A stretch of 64,000 nucleotides of DNA from Burkholderiaceae bacterium (GTDB lineage Bacteria > Pseudomonadota > Gammaproteobacteria > Burkholderiales > Burkholderiaceae_E): contig JAMLIR010000009.1 in the NCBI GenBank assembly GCA_023954045.1, positions 82,531 to 146,530 on the forward strand, written 5' to 3'. Positions 8,782 to 16,769 of this stretch are shown one piece after another; within the stretch, counting starts at the first letter, position 1; every line of letters begins with the position of its first letter. A program made the position numbers and the translations under genes. The notes under the pieces were generated by a model. It was given only the letters and a program-made list of their open reading frames with translations, was not told the DNA's origin and made no database searches.

Positions 8782-9720
8782 TCAGCGCAGACGCAAGCTG
8801 CGCCGAAGGAACGGCGTCAGCGCCAGCGGCGCGAAGTACATCGGGATCTGCGTGATGCCGACGTACAGCGAGAAGGCCTCGCCGGCGGTGCCTGCGGTGA
8901 TCACGAGCATCAGCCCCATGTTGCGGTTGCCGCTCATCAGCGCGGCGCTGTAGGCCGACGACACGCCGGCGCGCCGGAACAGCGCGTAGCCGGCGGCGTG
9001 CAGCGCCGCGGTCGACAGGCAGGCCATCAGCAGCAGGCCCGTGACGAAGGCCGGGTCGCGCAACAGGCGAGCGGTCACACCGTCCATGACGGCGATCGCG
9101 AACACCACCAGCAGCGCCACGTTCAGCCCCCCGATCGCCTCGTCGTGGCGCGCGAGCCGCTCGGTGCCGACGGCGCGCCGCAACACCCAGGCGAGCGCGA
9201 ACGGAACCGCGACCAGCAGCGCGACGCGCCCGAAGAACGCGGCGAGGTCGACCTGGACGCCCGCCTGCGGCAGCAGCACGCCGACCAGCGGGGTCAGCGT
9301 GAACGGCAGCAGCAGCGTCGTCGAGACGGTTCCGACCACCGCGAGGATGCCGTCGAGGCCGAGGATCAGCGCGAACACCGCCGCCGACCCGATCGGCGGC
9401 GCGGCCGCCTGCAGCACCAGCGCCAGTCGCAATTCGGGCGACAGGCCGGCGAGCGCCGTGCCGAACCAGACCAGCAGCGGCGAGACGACGAGTTGCCAGG
9501 TCGCGATCGCAGCGGGCAGGGCCGGCCTGCGGGTCCTGTCGGCCAGCCGGTCCCAGTCGAGCCGCAGCAGCGTCGTGGTCAGCGTGCCGATGACGGCGGC
9601 GGTCAGCAGCGGGCGAAGCATTCCGGCCAGGCCGGGCAGCACGACGCCGACGAGGGCGCCGACGGGCAGCGCCCAGCGCGCCTGACGCCCGAGCACACGG
9701 AGCGCGCGCAACGCGGTCAT
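8782..9720 (-). CDS. bile acid:sodium symporter-family carrier
   Basis: A 312-residue integral membrane protein with about nine to ten hydrophobic segments and no signal peptide. The AAAPPIGSAAVFALILGLDG and LMSGNRNMGLML stretches resemble the conserved crossover regions of the BASS / ArsB-like superfamily, and the length fits. Members import organic anions such as pantoate, pyruvate or bile acids with sodium; the substrate here is unknown. ATG 9720 overlaps the stop of a 37-codon reading frame (see the remnant at 9717-9830). No neighbour indicates a pathway. Confidence 0.75.
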   Translation of the reverse strand: MTALRALRVLGRQARWALPVGALVGVVLPGLAGMLRPLLTAAVIGTLTTTLLRLDWDRLADRTRRPALPAAIATWQLVVSPLLVWFGTALAGLSPELRLALVLQAAAPPIGSAAVFALILGLDGILAVVGTVSTTLLLPFTLTPLVGVLLPQAGVQVDLAAFFGRVALLVAVPFALAWVLRRAVGTERLARHDEAIGGLNVALLVVFAIAVMDGVTARLLRDPAFVTGLLLMACLSTAALHAAGYALFRRAGVSSAYSAALMSGNRNMGLMLVITAGTAGEAFSLYVGITQIPMYFAPLALTPFLRRSLRLR

Positions 9721-9830
9721 CGGCCAGGGACGGCCGGCTCCGGCGCCATCGCGTCGATCCGGCTCGCGCGACGGCGGGTCTGCCACTCGCGCAGCAGCTT
9801 GCCGACCGGCTGGACGTGGCCGAAGTGCAT
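9717..9830 (-). pseudogene. remnant of an XRE-type helix-turn-helix regulator N-terminus
   Basis: A 37-codon frame encodes MHFGHVQPVGKLLREWQTRR and then RASRIDAMAPEPAVPGR before a stop. The QPVGKLLREWQTRRRAS part closely resembles the opening of XRE regulators with a C-terminal MmyB-like ligand domain, which typically begin QPVGDLLRQWRQRRRLSQLDLA. Everything after the first helix is missing, and the frame ends in an ATGA overlap with the carrier gene. It could be a decayed regulator or a short leader peptide coupled to the carrier. The resemblance is from memory of the family. Confidence 0.4.
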
Positions 9831-10064
9831 GGGCGCAAACGATAGCGCATGGCGAGCGGCCGCTCCACGAGCTCCGGCATGCCTGCGAATCCCCGACGCT
9901 GCAAAGGTCAAGCTTTGCGAGCCGCGGGTCTCGCGGAGTAACCTGCCCGGCAAGTACTCCGGGGCGATGCGCGGCTGGGCACGGGCCCGACGCGGGCCCA
10001 CGATGAATCCGAGTCCGGCGCCCACTCGCGATCGGGCGCCTTGCACCGAAGAGGAGCGCCCATC

Positions 10065-10490
10065 ATGGCAGCGATCGAACGCAGCGCATCGGCAACCTGG
10101 AAAGGCGACCTGAAGGGCGGGACCGGGCGGATGGACGCGACCAGCGGCGTCCTGAACGCGACGCCCTACACCTTCGCGACGCGGTTCGAGAATGCGAAGG
10201 GGACCAATCCCGAAGAGCTGATCGCCGCCGCCCACGCCGCCTGCTACAGCATGGCGTTCGCGAACTACCTGAGCCAGCAGGGACACGTCCCCGAGTCGAT
10301 CGAGACGCAGGCGACGATCTCGCTCGAGAACGGCTCGATCAACCGGATGCGGCTGCGTACGCGCGGCCGCGTGAGCGGGCTGGGCGCCGCCGACTTCCGG
10401 CGGCTCGCGGAAGAGGCCGAGAAGAAGTGCCCGGTGTCGAACCTGTTGCGCAACGGGCTCGCGATCACGCTCGAGGCCGAGCTCAGCTGA
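10065..10490 (+). CDS. OsmC-family peroxiredoxin
   Basis: A 141-residue cytosolic protein of OsmC length. The family's two redox cysteines are present: Cys60 in AAHAACYSMAF and Cys122 in EKKCPVSNLL. The opening IERSASATWKGDLKGGTG is typical. OsmC reduces organic hydroperoxides using lipoylated or thiol reductants and is normally induced by osmotic or oxidative stress. ATG 10065 follows GAGGAGCGCCCATC; an earlier in-frame start at 10041 has no ribosome site. The gene stands alone between the carrier and a small hypothetical gene. Confidence 0.92.
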   Translation: MAAIERSASATWKGDLKGGTGRMDATSGVLNATPYTFATRFENAKGTNPEELIAAAHAACYSMAFANYLSQQGHVPESIETQATISLENGSINRMRLRTRGRVSGLGAADFRRLAEEAEKKCPVSNLLRNGLAITLEAELS

Positions 10491-10563
10491 GCATCGGGCC
10501 GGATCGGTCTCGCAAACCAATATCGGGGATGGGTGTTATCGGCCCGGCGGGAGCGTCAGGCTC

Positions 10564-10569
10564 TAGACT
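10564..10569 (+). promoter_or_regulatory. candidate -10 element (TAGACT) for the small gene at 10593
   Basis: TAGACT matches four of six bases of TATAAT and lies 23 bases before the ATG, in a short gap. No convincing -35 hexamer was seen. Confidence 0.35.
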
Positions 10570-10592
10570 CGCCGCTCGCCACGGGAGACGAC

Positions 10593-10823
10593 ATGTCCGA
10601 CAAATGGTTGACCAGCCTGCTGACCAGCGGCCCACAGGAAGGCTTCGAACTCGCGATCAAGCTCTCGCGGATGGGCGTCAAGTACACCCAGCCTTCCGGC
10701 GAGGTGCGTGAGAAGCTGCGCCCGGAATACGCGGAGAGCGCCGACAGCCTGACCGCGGCGTCGCAGGTGATCGCGATCAATTTCCAGACCATCGCGGCGG
10801 CGAACGGGTACTGGCGCGGCTGA
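10593..10823 (+). CDS. small conserved-looking hypothetical protein
   Basis: A 76-residue soluble protein (MSDKWLTSLLTSGPQEGFEL at the start) without signal peptide or membrane segment. It has a helical, mixed-charge composition and ends in AANGYWRG. I do not recognise the family. It looks like a real gene: GGGAGACGAC precedes the ATG, and a TAGACT element lies about 24 bases upstream at 10564-10569. It sits between osmC and the NSS transporter with its own apparent promoter. Function unknown. Confidence 0.6.
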   Translation: MSDKWLTSLLTSGPQEGFELAIKLSRMGVKYTQPSGEVREKLRPEYAESADSLTAASQVIAINFQTIAAANGYWRG

Positions 10824-10857
10824 GCGCGCCGCGCGCCGCGCGCGCGGCCGCATCGGT

Positions 10858-10863
10858 TAAAGT
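10858..10863 (+). promoter_or_regulatory. candidate -10 element (TAAAGT) for the NSS transporter
   Basis: TAAAGT (four of six matches to TATAAT) lies 28 bases before the ATG at 10892, immediately after a G/C-rich block. No clear -35 was seen. Confidence 0.3.
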
Positions 10864-10891
10864 GCGGGGCAAAGCTTCGGGCCGCGCCCGC

Positions 10892-12262
10892 ATGACCGCA
10901 CACTCCGACTCCTGGTCCGGACGGGCCGGCTTCATCCTCGCGACGGTCGGCTCGGCCGTCGGCATCGGCAGCATCTGGAAGTTCCCGTACGAGGTCGGCG
11001 CCAACGGCGGCGGCACGTTCGTGCTGTTCTATGTCGCCGGACTCGTCCTGATCGTCGTTCCGCTGATGCTGGCGGAGTTCGCGATCGGCCGGCGCGGGCG
11101 CGCGGATCCCGCTGGCAGCATCGCCGCGGTCGCGATCGCCGAGGGCGCGAGTCGTCACTGGGCGCTGGCCGGCGCCGCGGGCGTGCTCACGGGTTTCCTG
11201 ATCCTGAGTTTCTATTCGGTCATCGGCGGCTGGACGATCGGCTACGCGGTCGAGACGCTGCGCCAGGGATTGCCGGGCGCCGACGCGCGGGCCGCGCAGG
11301 CGCGCTTCGACGCGTTCCTCGGATCGCCGTGGCGGATGCTCGCGTGGCACGCGCTGTTCATGGCGGCCGCTGCGGCGGTCGTCGCGCGCGGTGTGGCCCG
11401 CGGCATCGAGACTGCGTCGATGGTGCTGATGCCGCTGCTCGTCGCACTGATGCTGGCCCTGGCCGCCTACTCGGCCATCGAGGGCGACCTCGCGGCGACG
11501 CTGCGCTTCCTGCTGAAGCCTGACGCCGCGTACCTGAACGCGCGCACCGCACTCGAGGCGCTCGGTCTGGGGTTCTTCTCGATCGGCGTCGGCCTCGGGA
11601 TGATGATCACCTACGCCGCCTACAGTGACGCGACGATCGACCTGAAGCAGGTGGCGGGCGCTTCGGTCATCGCCGACACCGTGATCTCTCTGCTGGCGGG
11701 GCTCGCCGTGTTTCCGATCGTGTTCGCGCACGGACTGGACCCGGCCGGAGGCCCCGGGCTGGTGTTCGTGACGCTGCCGATCGCATTCGCGCGGATGCCG
11801 TTCGGGACCGCGGCCGCGGTGGCCTTCTTCGTGCTGCTGTTCGTCGCGGCGCTGGCTTCGGCGATCTCGCTGCTCGAACTGGTGGTGGCGTACTGCGTGC
11901 GGCGGCTGCGGTGGTCCAGGCCGACGGCGACCGGGGCTGCAGCGACGGGCTGCTTTGCCGCGGGGATCGTCACCGTGCTGTCGTTCAACCTCTGGGCCGG
12001 TTGGCATCCGCTGGCGGACCTGGGCCTGGAATCCTCGGCGACGGCCTTCGACCTGATCGACCAGCTGACTTCGAACCTGTTGCTGCCGCTGGGCGGCCTA
12101 GCGATCGCGACCTTCGCGGGCTGGGCGGTGCCCGTGCGCGCGCTCGCCGACGAGCTGCGACTCGCGCCGCGCGCGACGCTGGCAATGCGCGTGCTCTTGC
12201 GCTACGTCGCGCCGGCGGGCATCGCCGCAGCGACGCTGCTGCCCGCGCTGTTGCGGTCCTGA
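10892..12262 (+). CDS. neurotransmitter:sodium symporter (NSS/SNF) family transporter
   Basis: A 456-residue protein with about 11-12 membrane segments. The first segment carries ATVGSAVGIGSIWKFPY (residues 17-33), the LeuT/SNF signature with the unwound GxG and the WKFPY motif that binds sodium and substrate. Bacterial members import amino acids or related amines with sodium. A TAAAGT element (10858-10863) lies upstream. The gene runs in the same direction as the malic enzyme 196 bases downstream, but that gene has its own promoter-like sequence. Confidence 0.9.
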   Translation: MTAHSDSWSGRAGFILATVGSAVGIGSIWKFPYEVGANGGGTFVLFYVAGLVLIVVPLMLAEFAIGRRGRADPAGSIAAVAIAEGASRHWALAGAAGVLTGFLILSFYSVIGGWTIGYAVETLRQGLPGADARAAQARFDAFLGSPWRMLAWHALFMAAAAAVVARGVARGIETASMVLMPLLVALMLALAAYSAIEGDLAATLRFLLKPDAAYLNARTALEALGLGFFSIGVGLGMMITYAAYSDATIDLKQVAGASVIADTVISLLAGLAVFPIVFAHGLDPAGGPGLVFVTLPIAFARMPFGTAAAVAFFVLLFVAALASAISLLELVVAYCVRRLRWSRPTATGAAATGCFAAGIVTVLSFNLWAGWHPLADLGLESSATAFDLIDQLTSNLLLPLGGLAIATFAGWAVPVRALADELRLAPRATLAMRVLLRYVAPAGIAAATLLPALLRS

Positions 12263-12269
12263 GACCCGG

Positions 12270-12286
12270 GTGCGCGCGGAGCGCAC
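12270..12286 (+). terminator. hairpin after the NSS transporter
   Basis: GTGCGC (12270-12275) and GCGCAC (12281-12286) form a perfect 6-bp stem with a 5-base loop, seven bases after the transporter stop. There is no T-run, so factor-independent termination is uncertain. Confidence 0.3.
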
Positions 12287-12366
12287 GGCCGCTCGACTTT
12301 CCCGCGACGACCGCGCCCACCCTCGCGCTGGCGCTCGCGCCGGGCCGTCCGCGGGCCGCAGTCCCG

Positions 12367-12395
12367 TTGCTTCGCGCCGGGTTCGGCGTTAAAAC
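12367..12395 (+). promoter_or_regulatory. candidate sigma-70 promoter for the malic enzyme
   Basis: TTGCTT (12367-12372), a 17-base spacer and TAAAAC (12390-12395) form a plausible promoter, giving a leader of about 55 bases before the ATG at 12459. Confidence 0.45.
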
Positions 12396-12458
12396 TGCAG
12401 CGCGCCCGGCGCTGGCCGCGGACGGCATCGAGCATCGAATCCCCGAACGGAGCAAAGG

Positions 12459-13805
12459 ATGAGCGAAGCAGAACCGGGCCTCGCGAAGGTGAACCAGCCC
12501 GCCGACGAGGCGATGCGGCTGCATCCGTTCTACGGCGGCAAGATGCAGACGCTGCCGAAGTGCGCGATCCGCTCGTTCGCCGATTTCTCGGTCTGGTACA
12601 CGCCGGGCGTGGCCGCGCCGTGCAAGGCGATCGAGCGCGAGCCCGATCTCGTCTTCGAGCACACGAACCGGGGTAACCTGGTCGCAGTGGTGTCCGACGG
12701 AACCCGCGTGCTGGGGCTCGGCGACATCGGGCCCGAGGCAGGGCTTCCGGTGATGGAAGGCAAGGCGCTGCTGTTCAAGTACCTGGGCGGCGTCGACGCG
12801 GTGGCGCTGTGCCTGCGCAGCCGCAGCGAGGAGGAGTTCATTCGCGCGGTCGAGATGCTCGAGCCCTCGTTCGGCGCGATCAACCTCGAGGACATCGCGC
12901 AGCCCAAGTGCTTCCGGATTCTCGAGGCGCTGCGCGCGCGGATGAAGATCCCCGTCTGGCACGACGACCAGCAGGGCACCGCGGTCGTGGTGCTGGCGGG
13001 ACTGCTCAATGCGCTCGAGGTGGTCGGCAAGCCGCTCGAGCGGGCGCGCATCGCGCTGGTCGGAATCGGGGCGGCCAACACGGCCAGCTACCGGCTGCTG
13101 AAGGCCTGCGGCGCCGACCCGGCGCGCATCGTCGCCTGCGATACGCGCGGCACGCTGCATCGCGGGCGCCGCGACATCGAGGCGCAGCAGCCGGACCTGG
13201 CCCGGAAGTGGGCGATCTGCTGCGAATCGAACGCCGACCGTGTCGAAGGCGGCGTTGCCGAGGCGCTGCGCGGCGCCGACGTCTGCCTCGCGTTCTCGAC
13301 GCCCGGACCAGGGACGATCGAGCCCGCCTGGGTCGGGGGGATGGCGCGCGACGCGATCGTGTTCGCCTGCGCGAACCCGGTGCCCGAGATCTGGCCGCTG
13401 GCGGCACGCGAGGCGGGCGCGCGGATCGTCGCCACCGGCCGCGGCGACTTCCCGAACCAGGTCAACAACTCGCTGTGCTTTCCGGCGGTGTTCCGCGGGG
13501 TGCTCGACGTTCGCGCGACGACGATCACCGACGCGATGGCGATCGCGGCGGCGCGCGAGGTCGCCGCGGTCGCGCGCGAGCGCGGGCTGTCCGCCGAGCG
13601 CATCGTGCCGCGGATGGACGATCCCGACCTCTATCCGAGGGTGGCCGCCGCTACCGCGCTGGCCGCGCAGGCCGAGGGTGTGGCGCGGCTGCGCCTCGGT
13701 CGCGAGCAATTGCTGGCGCGGGCTGCGCAGGCGATCGCGGCGGCGCGAGGCGCCACCGACGCGCTGATGCGCGCCGGCTTCATCGCCCAGCCGCCCGCTG
13801 CGTGA
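12459..13805 (+). CDS. malic enzyme (NAD(P)-dependent, oxaloacetate-decarboxylating), single-domain form
   Basis: A 448-residue cytosolic enzyme that converts malate to pyruvate and CO2. Recognisable features are YTPGVA (47-52), the lysine-containing EGKALLFK (100-107), LEDI (143-146) and HDDQQGTA (168-175) for metal and substrate, and the dinucleotide fold VGIGAANTA (201-209). Most proteobacterial MaeB-type enzymes are about 750 residues because a phosphotransacetylase-like domain follows; here the protein stops after the malic domain. CGGAGCAAAGG precedes the ATG. Cofactor preference cannot be read from sequence alone. Confidence 0.9.
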   Translation: MSEAEPGLAKVNQPADEAMRLHPFYGGKMQTLPKCAIRSFADFSVWYTPGVAAPCKAIEREPDLVFEHTNRGNLVAVVSDGTRVLGLGDIGPEAGLPVMEGKALLFKYLGGVDAVALCLRSRSEEEFIRAVEMLEPSFGAINLEDIAQPKCFRILEALRARMKIPVWHDDQQGTAVVVLAGLLNALEVVGKPLERARIALVGIGAANTASYRLLKACGADPARIVACDTRGTLHRGRRDIEAQQPDLARKWAICCESNADRVEGGVAEALRGADVCLAFSTPGPGTIEPAWVGGMARDAIVFACANPVPEIWPLAAREAGARIVATGRGDFPNQVNNSLCFPAVFRGVLDVRATTITDAMAIAAAREVAAVARERGLSAERIVPRMDDPDLYPRVAAATALAAQAEGVARLRLGREQLLARAAQAIAAARGATDALMRAGFIAQPPAA

Positions 13806-13808
13806 CGA

Positions 13809-14684
13809 TCAGCGCCCGGGCGCGCGCTCGTACCAGTCGCGGCACTCGGCCTCGCGCCCGCGCACGACGCGCCGGCCCGCGAGCGGGCCGCGGGTCTCGG
13901 TGACGACCGTGCGCTGCAACTCCGGCTGCGCGTCCCGGTGGAAGTAGATCACCACCCAGTCGAAGACGCGGCCGAGTTCGTGGGCGCGCGCGGTATTCGA
14001 GTACAGCGCCGTGACGTGCCAGCCGTCCTCGGTCGCGTGCAGCACCGGCAGCCAGGCCTTTCCCTCGGGGTTGAAGCGCTTCGGCGCGATCGTCGGCAGC
14101 TTGTCCGCACCGGCCTCGTCGCGATAGCGGCGATCGGTCTCCAGCAGGACCGACACCGGCGGCTCGACGCCGGACGGCGGCGCCGGCCCGCGCCTGCGCC
14201 GGCGCGAGCGATCGAGCATTGCGGTCAGCGAGTCGCGGATCGCAGCCGCGCGTCGCGGACCGACGCCGGGCACCCCGGCGAGCCGCCCTTCGTGCCCGGC
14301 CACTTCGAGCGCCTCCAGCGTGTCGACTCCGAGGCCGTCGTGCAGTCGCGCGGCGAGCTGCGCGCCCACGCCGGGGATCGTCCGGAACAGCCGCACCGCG
14401 TCGATCGTGCCGCGCAGTCGGTCGAGCTGGCTCCAGCTGCCGCTGGTCAGCATTTCGGCGATCGCGGCCGCGATGCCGGGCCCGACGTGAGGAATCGCAT
14501 CGAGCCCCGGCAACCCCTGCGCCTCGAAGATCTCGCGCAGCTCCTGCGGGTGCGCGGCGACCGCGTCGGCGGCCTTGCGGTAGGCGCCGACGCGAAACGG
14601 GTTCGCGCCCTGCGCCTCGAGCAGGTCGGCGCCCTCGCGCAGCCGCTGCGCGATGTCCTGGTTCTCGGCGCGCGACGAGCTCAT
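13809..14684 (-). CDS. helix-hairpin-helix protein related to the N-terminus of PolX-type DNA polymerases
   Basis: A 291-residue protein. The first 80 residues (ADLLEAQGANPFRVGAYRKA at about 18-37, then IPHVGPGIAAAIAEML) resemble the 8-kDa domain of family X DNA polymerases. Two further helix-hairpin-helix motifs follow: IPGVGAQLAARL (about 103-114) and VPGVGPRRAAAI (about 138-149). The C-terminal part has no polymerase palm and is of unknown fold. It probably binds DNA, perhaps in repair. It converges on the malic enzyme (3 bases apart) and runs with folE, whose start lies upstream. Confidence 0.8.
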   Translation of the reverse strand: MSSSRAENQDIAQRLREGADLLEAQGANPFRVGAYRKAADAVAAHPQELREIFEAQGLPGLDAIPHVGPGIAAAIAEMLTSGSWSQLDRLRGTIDAVRLFRTIPGVGAQLAARLHDGLGVDTLEALEVAGHEGRLAGVPGVGPRRAAAIRDSLTAMLDRSRRRRRGPAPPSGVEPPVSVLLETDRRYRDEAGADKLPTIAPKRFNPEGKAWLPVLHATEDGWHVTALYSNTARAHELGRVFDWVVIYFHRDAQPELQRTVVTETRGPLAGRRVVRGREAECRDWYERAPGR

Positions 14685-14691
14685 TGCAGGC

Positions 14692-15270
14692 TCAGCGTGC
14701 CCGCTCCAGCGACAGCAGCTCGGTGCGCATCCCGAGGTTCGTGAGCAGCTCGCCGAGCATCGCCGAGGTGACGGTCTCCTCGCCGATCGCGCGGATGCCG
14801 CGGCTCTCCATGCACATGTGGCGGCAGCGGATCACCACGCCCACCGCGGTCGGCTCGAGGTGCGTCATCAGCGCGTCGGCGATCTGGCGCGTCAGTCGTT
14901 CCTGCACCTGCAGCCGCTTGGCGAAGCAGTCGACCAGGCGCGTGAGCTTCGACAGGCCGACGATCGCGCCCTTGGGCACGTAGCCGACGGTGGCGGTGCC
15001 GAAGAACGGCGCGAGGTGGTGCTCGCAGTGGCTGTAGACGGGGATGCCGCGCACCACGATCAATTCGCTGTACTGCTCGGCGCCGTCCTCGAACACCTTC
15101 AGGATCTCGGCCGGATCCTGCGCGTAGCCCGAGGTCCAGTGCTCCCAGGCGCGCTCGACCCGCGCGGGCGTCTCGCGCAGGCCCGGCCGGTCGGGGTCCT
15201 CGTGCAGGCTTCGCAACAGGCGGCGCCAGTCGGAGCGGTTGAACGGTCGATCGTCGGAAGTGTCGTCCAT
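14692..15270 (-). CDS. folE: GTP cyclohydrolase I
   Basis: A 192-residue cytosolic enzyme converting GTP to dihydroneopterin triphosphate, the first step of folate synthesis. The zinc ligands are Cys82 and His85 in YSHCEHHLAPFFG and Cys153 in RCRHMCMESRG, and the VGYVPKGAIVGLSKL segment is conserved. Length fits the short bacterial form. ATG 15270 has AGGAGG at ideal spacing; in-frame upstream codons lie in the divergent TetR gene's territory. It is transcribed before the helix-hairpin-helix gene with a 7-base gap. Confidence 0.96.
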   Translation of the reverse strand: MDDTSDDRPFNRSDWRRLLRSLHEDPDRPGLRETPARVERAWEHWTSGYAQDPAEILKVFEDGAEQYSELIVVRGIPVYSHCEHHLAPFFGTATVGYVPKGAIVGLSKLTRLVDCFAKRLQVQERLTRQIADALMTHLEPTAVGVVIRCRHMCMESRGIRAIGEETVTSAMLGELLTNLGMRTELLSLERAR

Positions 15271-15343
15271 GCTGTCTCGCCTCCTGCGATGGTGATTCGG
15301 GAGTCTACTGGACGCGGGCGGAGGATCCGGTAGCATCCGGGCC

Positions 15344-15994
15344 ATGGTCAAGCCCGCTCCTCTCCGGGACCGGACGGTCACCCGCGATCCCGACGCCACC
15401 CGCGAGGCCATCCTCTCCGCAGCCACCGACGAGTTCGCCCAGCACGGCCTCGCCGGCGCGCGCGTCGACCGAATCGCCGAACGCGCCGGGGTCAACAAGC
15501 GGATGCTGTACTACTACTTCGGCCAGAAGGAGAGCCTGTTCCTGGCCGTGCTCGAAGGCGCCTACCACCGGATCCGCGACGAGGAGCATCGGCTGAACCT
15601 GGCGCAGGTCGAGCCCACCGAGGCGATCCGCCGGCTGGTCGCGTTCACCTGGAACTACTACATCGCCCACCCCGAGTTCCTCACGCTGCTGAACACCGAG
15701 AACCTGCACCGGGCCCGCCACCTGAAGAAGTCGTCGAAGGTGCGCACGATGCACTCGCCGTTCGTCGCCTCGATCGCCGAAGTGCTCGAGCGCGGACGCA
15801 CGGCCGGCGTGTTCCGTGCCGGCGTCGACCCGGTGCAGCTCTACATCTCGATCGCCGGGTTGTCGTACTTCTACCTGAGCAACAACTTCACGCTGTCGAC
15901 GATCTTCGACCGCGACCTGATGTCGCCGAAGGCGAAGGTCGAACGGCTGTCGCACATGACCGACCTGGTGCTCGGCTACCTGGTGCGCGACTGA
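15344..15994 (+). CDS. TetR/AcrR-family transcriptional regulator
   Basis: A 216-residue repressor. The helix-turn-helix spans about residues 18-64 (REAILSAATDEFAQHGLAGA, then DRIAERAGVNKRMLYYYFGQ), the TetR_N signature. The C-terminal ligand domain resembles the RutR/NemR-type group. It is divergent from folE across 73 bases and converges on the ABC transporter genes. It lies at the edge of the catabolic locus whose promoters share a palindromic operator (18661, 22893, 22982), so it is a leading candidate to bind those sites. No such site lies before its own gene. Confidence 0.92.
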   Translation: MVKPAPLRDRTVTRDPDATREAILSAATDEFAQHGLAGARVDRIAERAGVNKRMLYYYFGQKESLFLAVLEGAYHRIRDEEHRLNLAQVEPTEAIRRLVAFTWNYYIAHPEFLTLLNTENLHRARHLKKSSKVRTMHSPFVASIAEVLERGRTAGVFRAGVDPVQLYISIAGLSYFYLSNNFTLSTIFDRDLMSPKAKVERLSHMTDLVLGYLVRD

Positions 15995-16007
15995 GCGCCG
16001 CTCAGTC
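15989..16007. terminator. hairpin spanning two convergent stop codons
   Basis: GACTGAGC (15989-15996) and GCTCAGTC (16000-16007) form a perfect 8-bp stem with loop GCC. It contains the stop codons of both the TetR gene and the convergent ABC ATPase gene, which are only 7 bases apart. It may act as a bidirectional terminator or mRNA end-stabiliser; no T-run follows. Confidence 0.45.
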
Positions 16008-16769
16008 CATTCCGAGCAGCTTGTAGATCCGCCGCGTATAGGCGCCGAAACGCTCGCTGGTCTTCATGTCGAGCGTGCGCGGATGCGGCAGGTCGATCTC
16101 GAAGTTGTCGGCCATTCGCGCAGGACCGGCGGTGAACACCACCACGCGACTGCCGAGGAAGACCGCCTCGGAGATCCCGTGCGTGACGAAGATGATCGTC
16201 TTTCCGGATTCCTTCCAGATCCGCAGCAGCTCGAGATTCATCTTCTCGCGCGTGAGCGCGTCGAGCGCGCCGAAGGGCTCGTCCATCAATACCAGCTTCG
16301 GATCGTGGACCAGCGCGCGCGCGATCGCCGCCCGCTGCTGCATCCCGCCCGAGAGCTCGTACGGGTACTTGTCCTCGTAGCCCGCGAGCCCGACCAGCGC
16401 GAGCAGCTCGCGGCCGCGCCGCTTCGCCTCGGCCATCGGCAGCCCGAGCAGTTCCGCGGGCAGCAGCACGTTGTCCAGGATGCGGCGCCACTTCAGCAGC
16501 AGCGGCGCCTGGAACACCATGCCGATGTCCCGCGCCGGGTCGAACGGGTGGGTGGACGAGCCGATGCGCACCTCGCCGCCGTCGTGCGGATGCAGCCCGG
16601 CCAGGATCTTCAGCAGCGTCGACTTGCCGCAGCCCGACGGGCCGACCAGCGCGACCAGCTCGCCGGGCATCACGTCGAAGCTGGCGTCCGAGATCGCGAG
16701 GTGCTCCTTGCGCCCGGTGCGGTAGACCTTGGTGACGCCCGATAGGTGAATGAAGGGTTCGACGCTCAT
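16002..16769 (-). CDS. ABC transporter ATP-binding protein (nitrate/taurine/NMT1 type)
   Basis: A 255-residue ATPase. Walker A is GPSGCGKST (43-51), the signature is LSGGMQQR, and Walker B with the D-loop is LVLMDEPFGALD; the switch histidine is in VTHGISEA. The short form with PFGALD and VF..G.. endings is typical of SsuB/TauB/NrtD-like importers. It works with the overlapping permease (4-base overlap at 16766-16769) and probably the NMT1-type binding protein at 18799. Substrate unknown; the neighbouring lyases suggest a small organic acid or pyrimidine-like compound. Confidence 0.93.
   Translation of the reverse strand: MSVEPFIHLSGVTKVYRTGRKEHLAISDASFDVMPGELVALVGPSGCGKSTLLKILAGLHPHDGGEVRIGSSTHPFDPARDIGMVFQAPLLLKWRRILDNVLLPAELLGLPMAEAKRRGRELLALVGLAGYEDKYPYELSGGMQQRAAIARALVHDPKLVLMDEPFGALDALTREKMNLELLRIWKESGKTIIFVTHGISEAVFLGSRVVVFTAGPARMADNFEIDLPHPRTLDMKTSERFGAYTRRIYKLLGMD

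Noticed and set aside
10556-12007. A 483-codon minus-strand open frame opposite the NSS transporter
   Set aside because: Composition (Arg/Gln/His/Asp-rich) is typical of antisense frames; the transporter frame has conserved motifs.
12270-12286. The GTGCGC hairpin as an intrinsic terminator of high confidence
   Set aside because: The stem is perfect but no T-run follows, so it is listed only as a low-confidence terminator.
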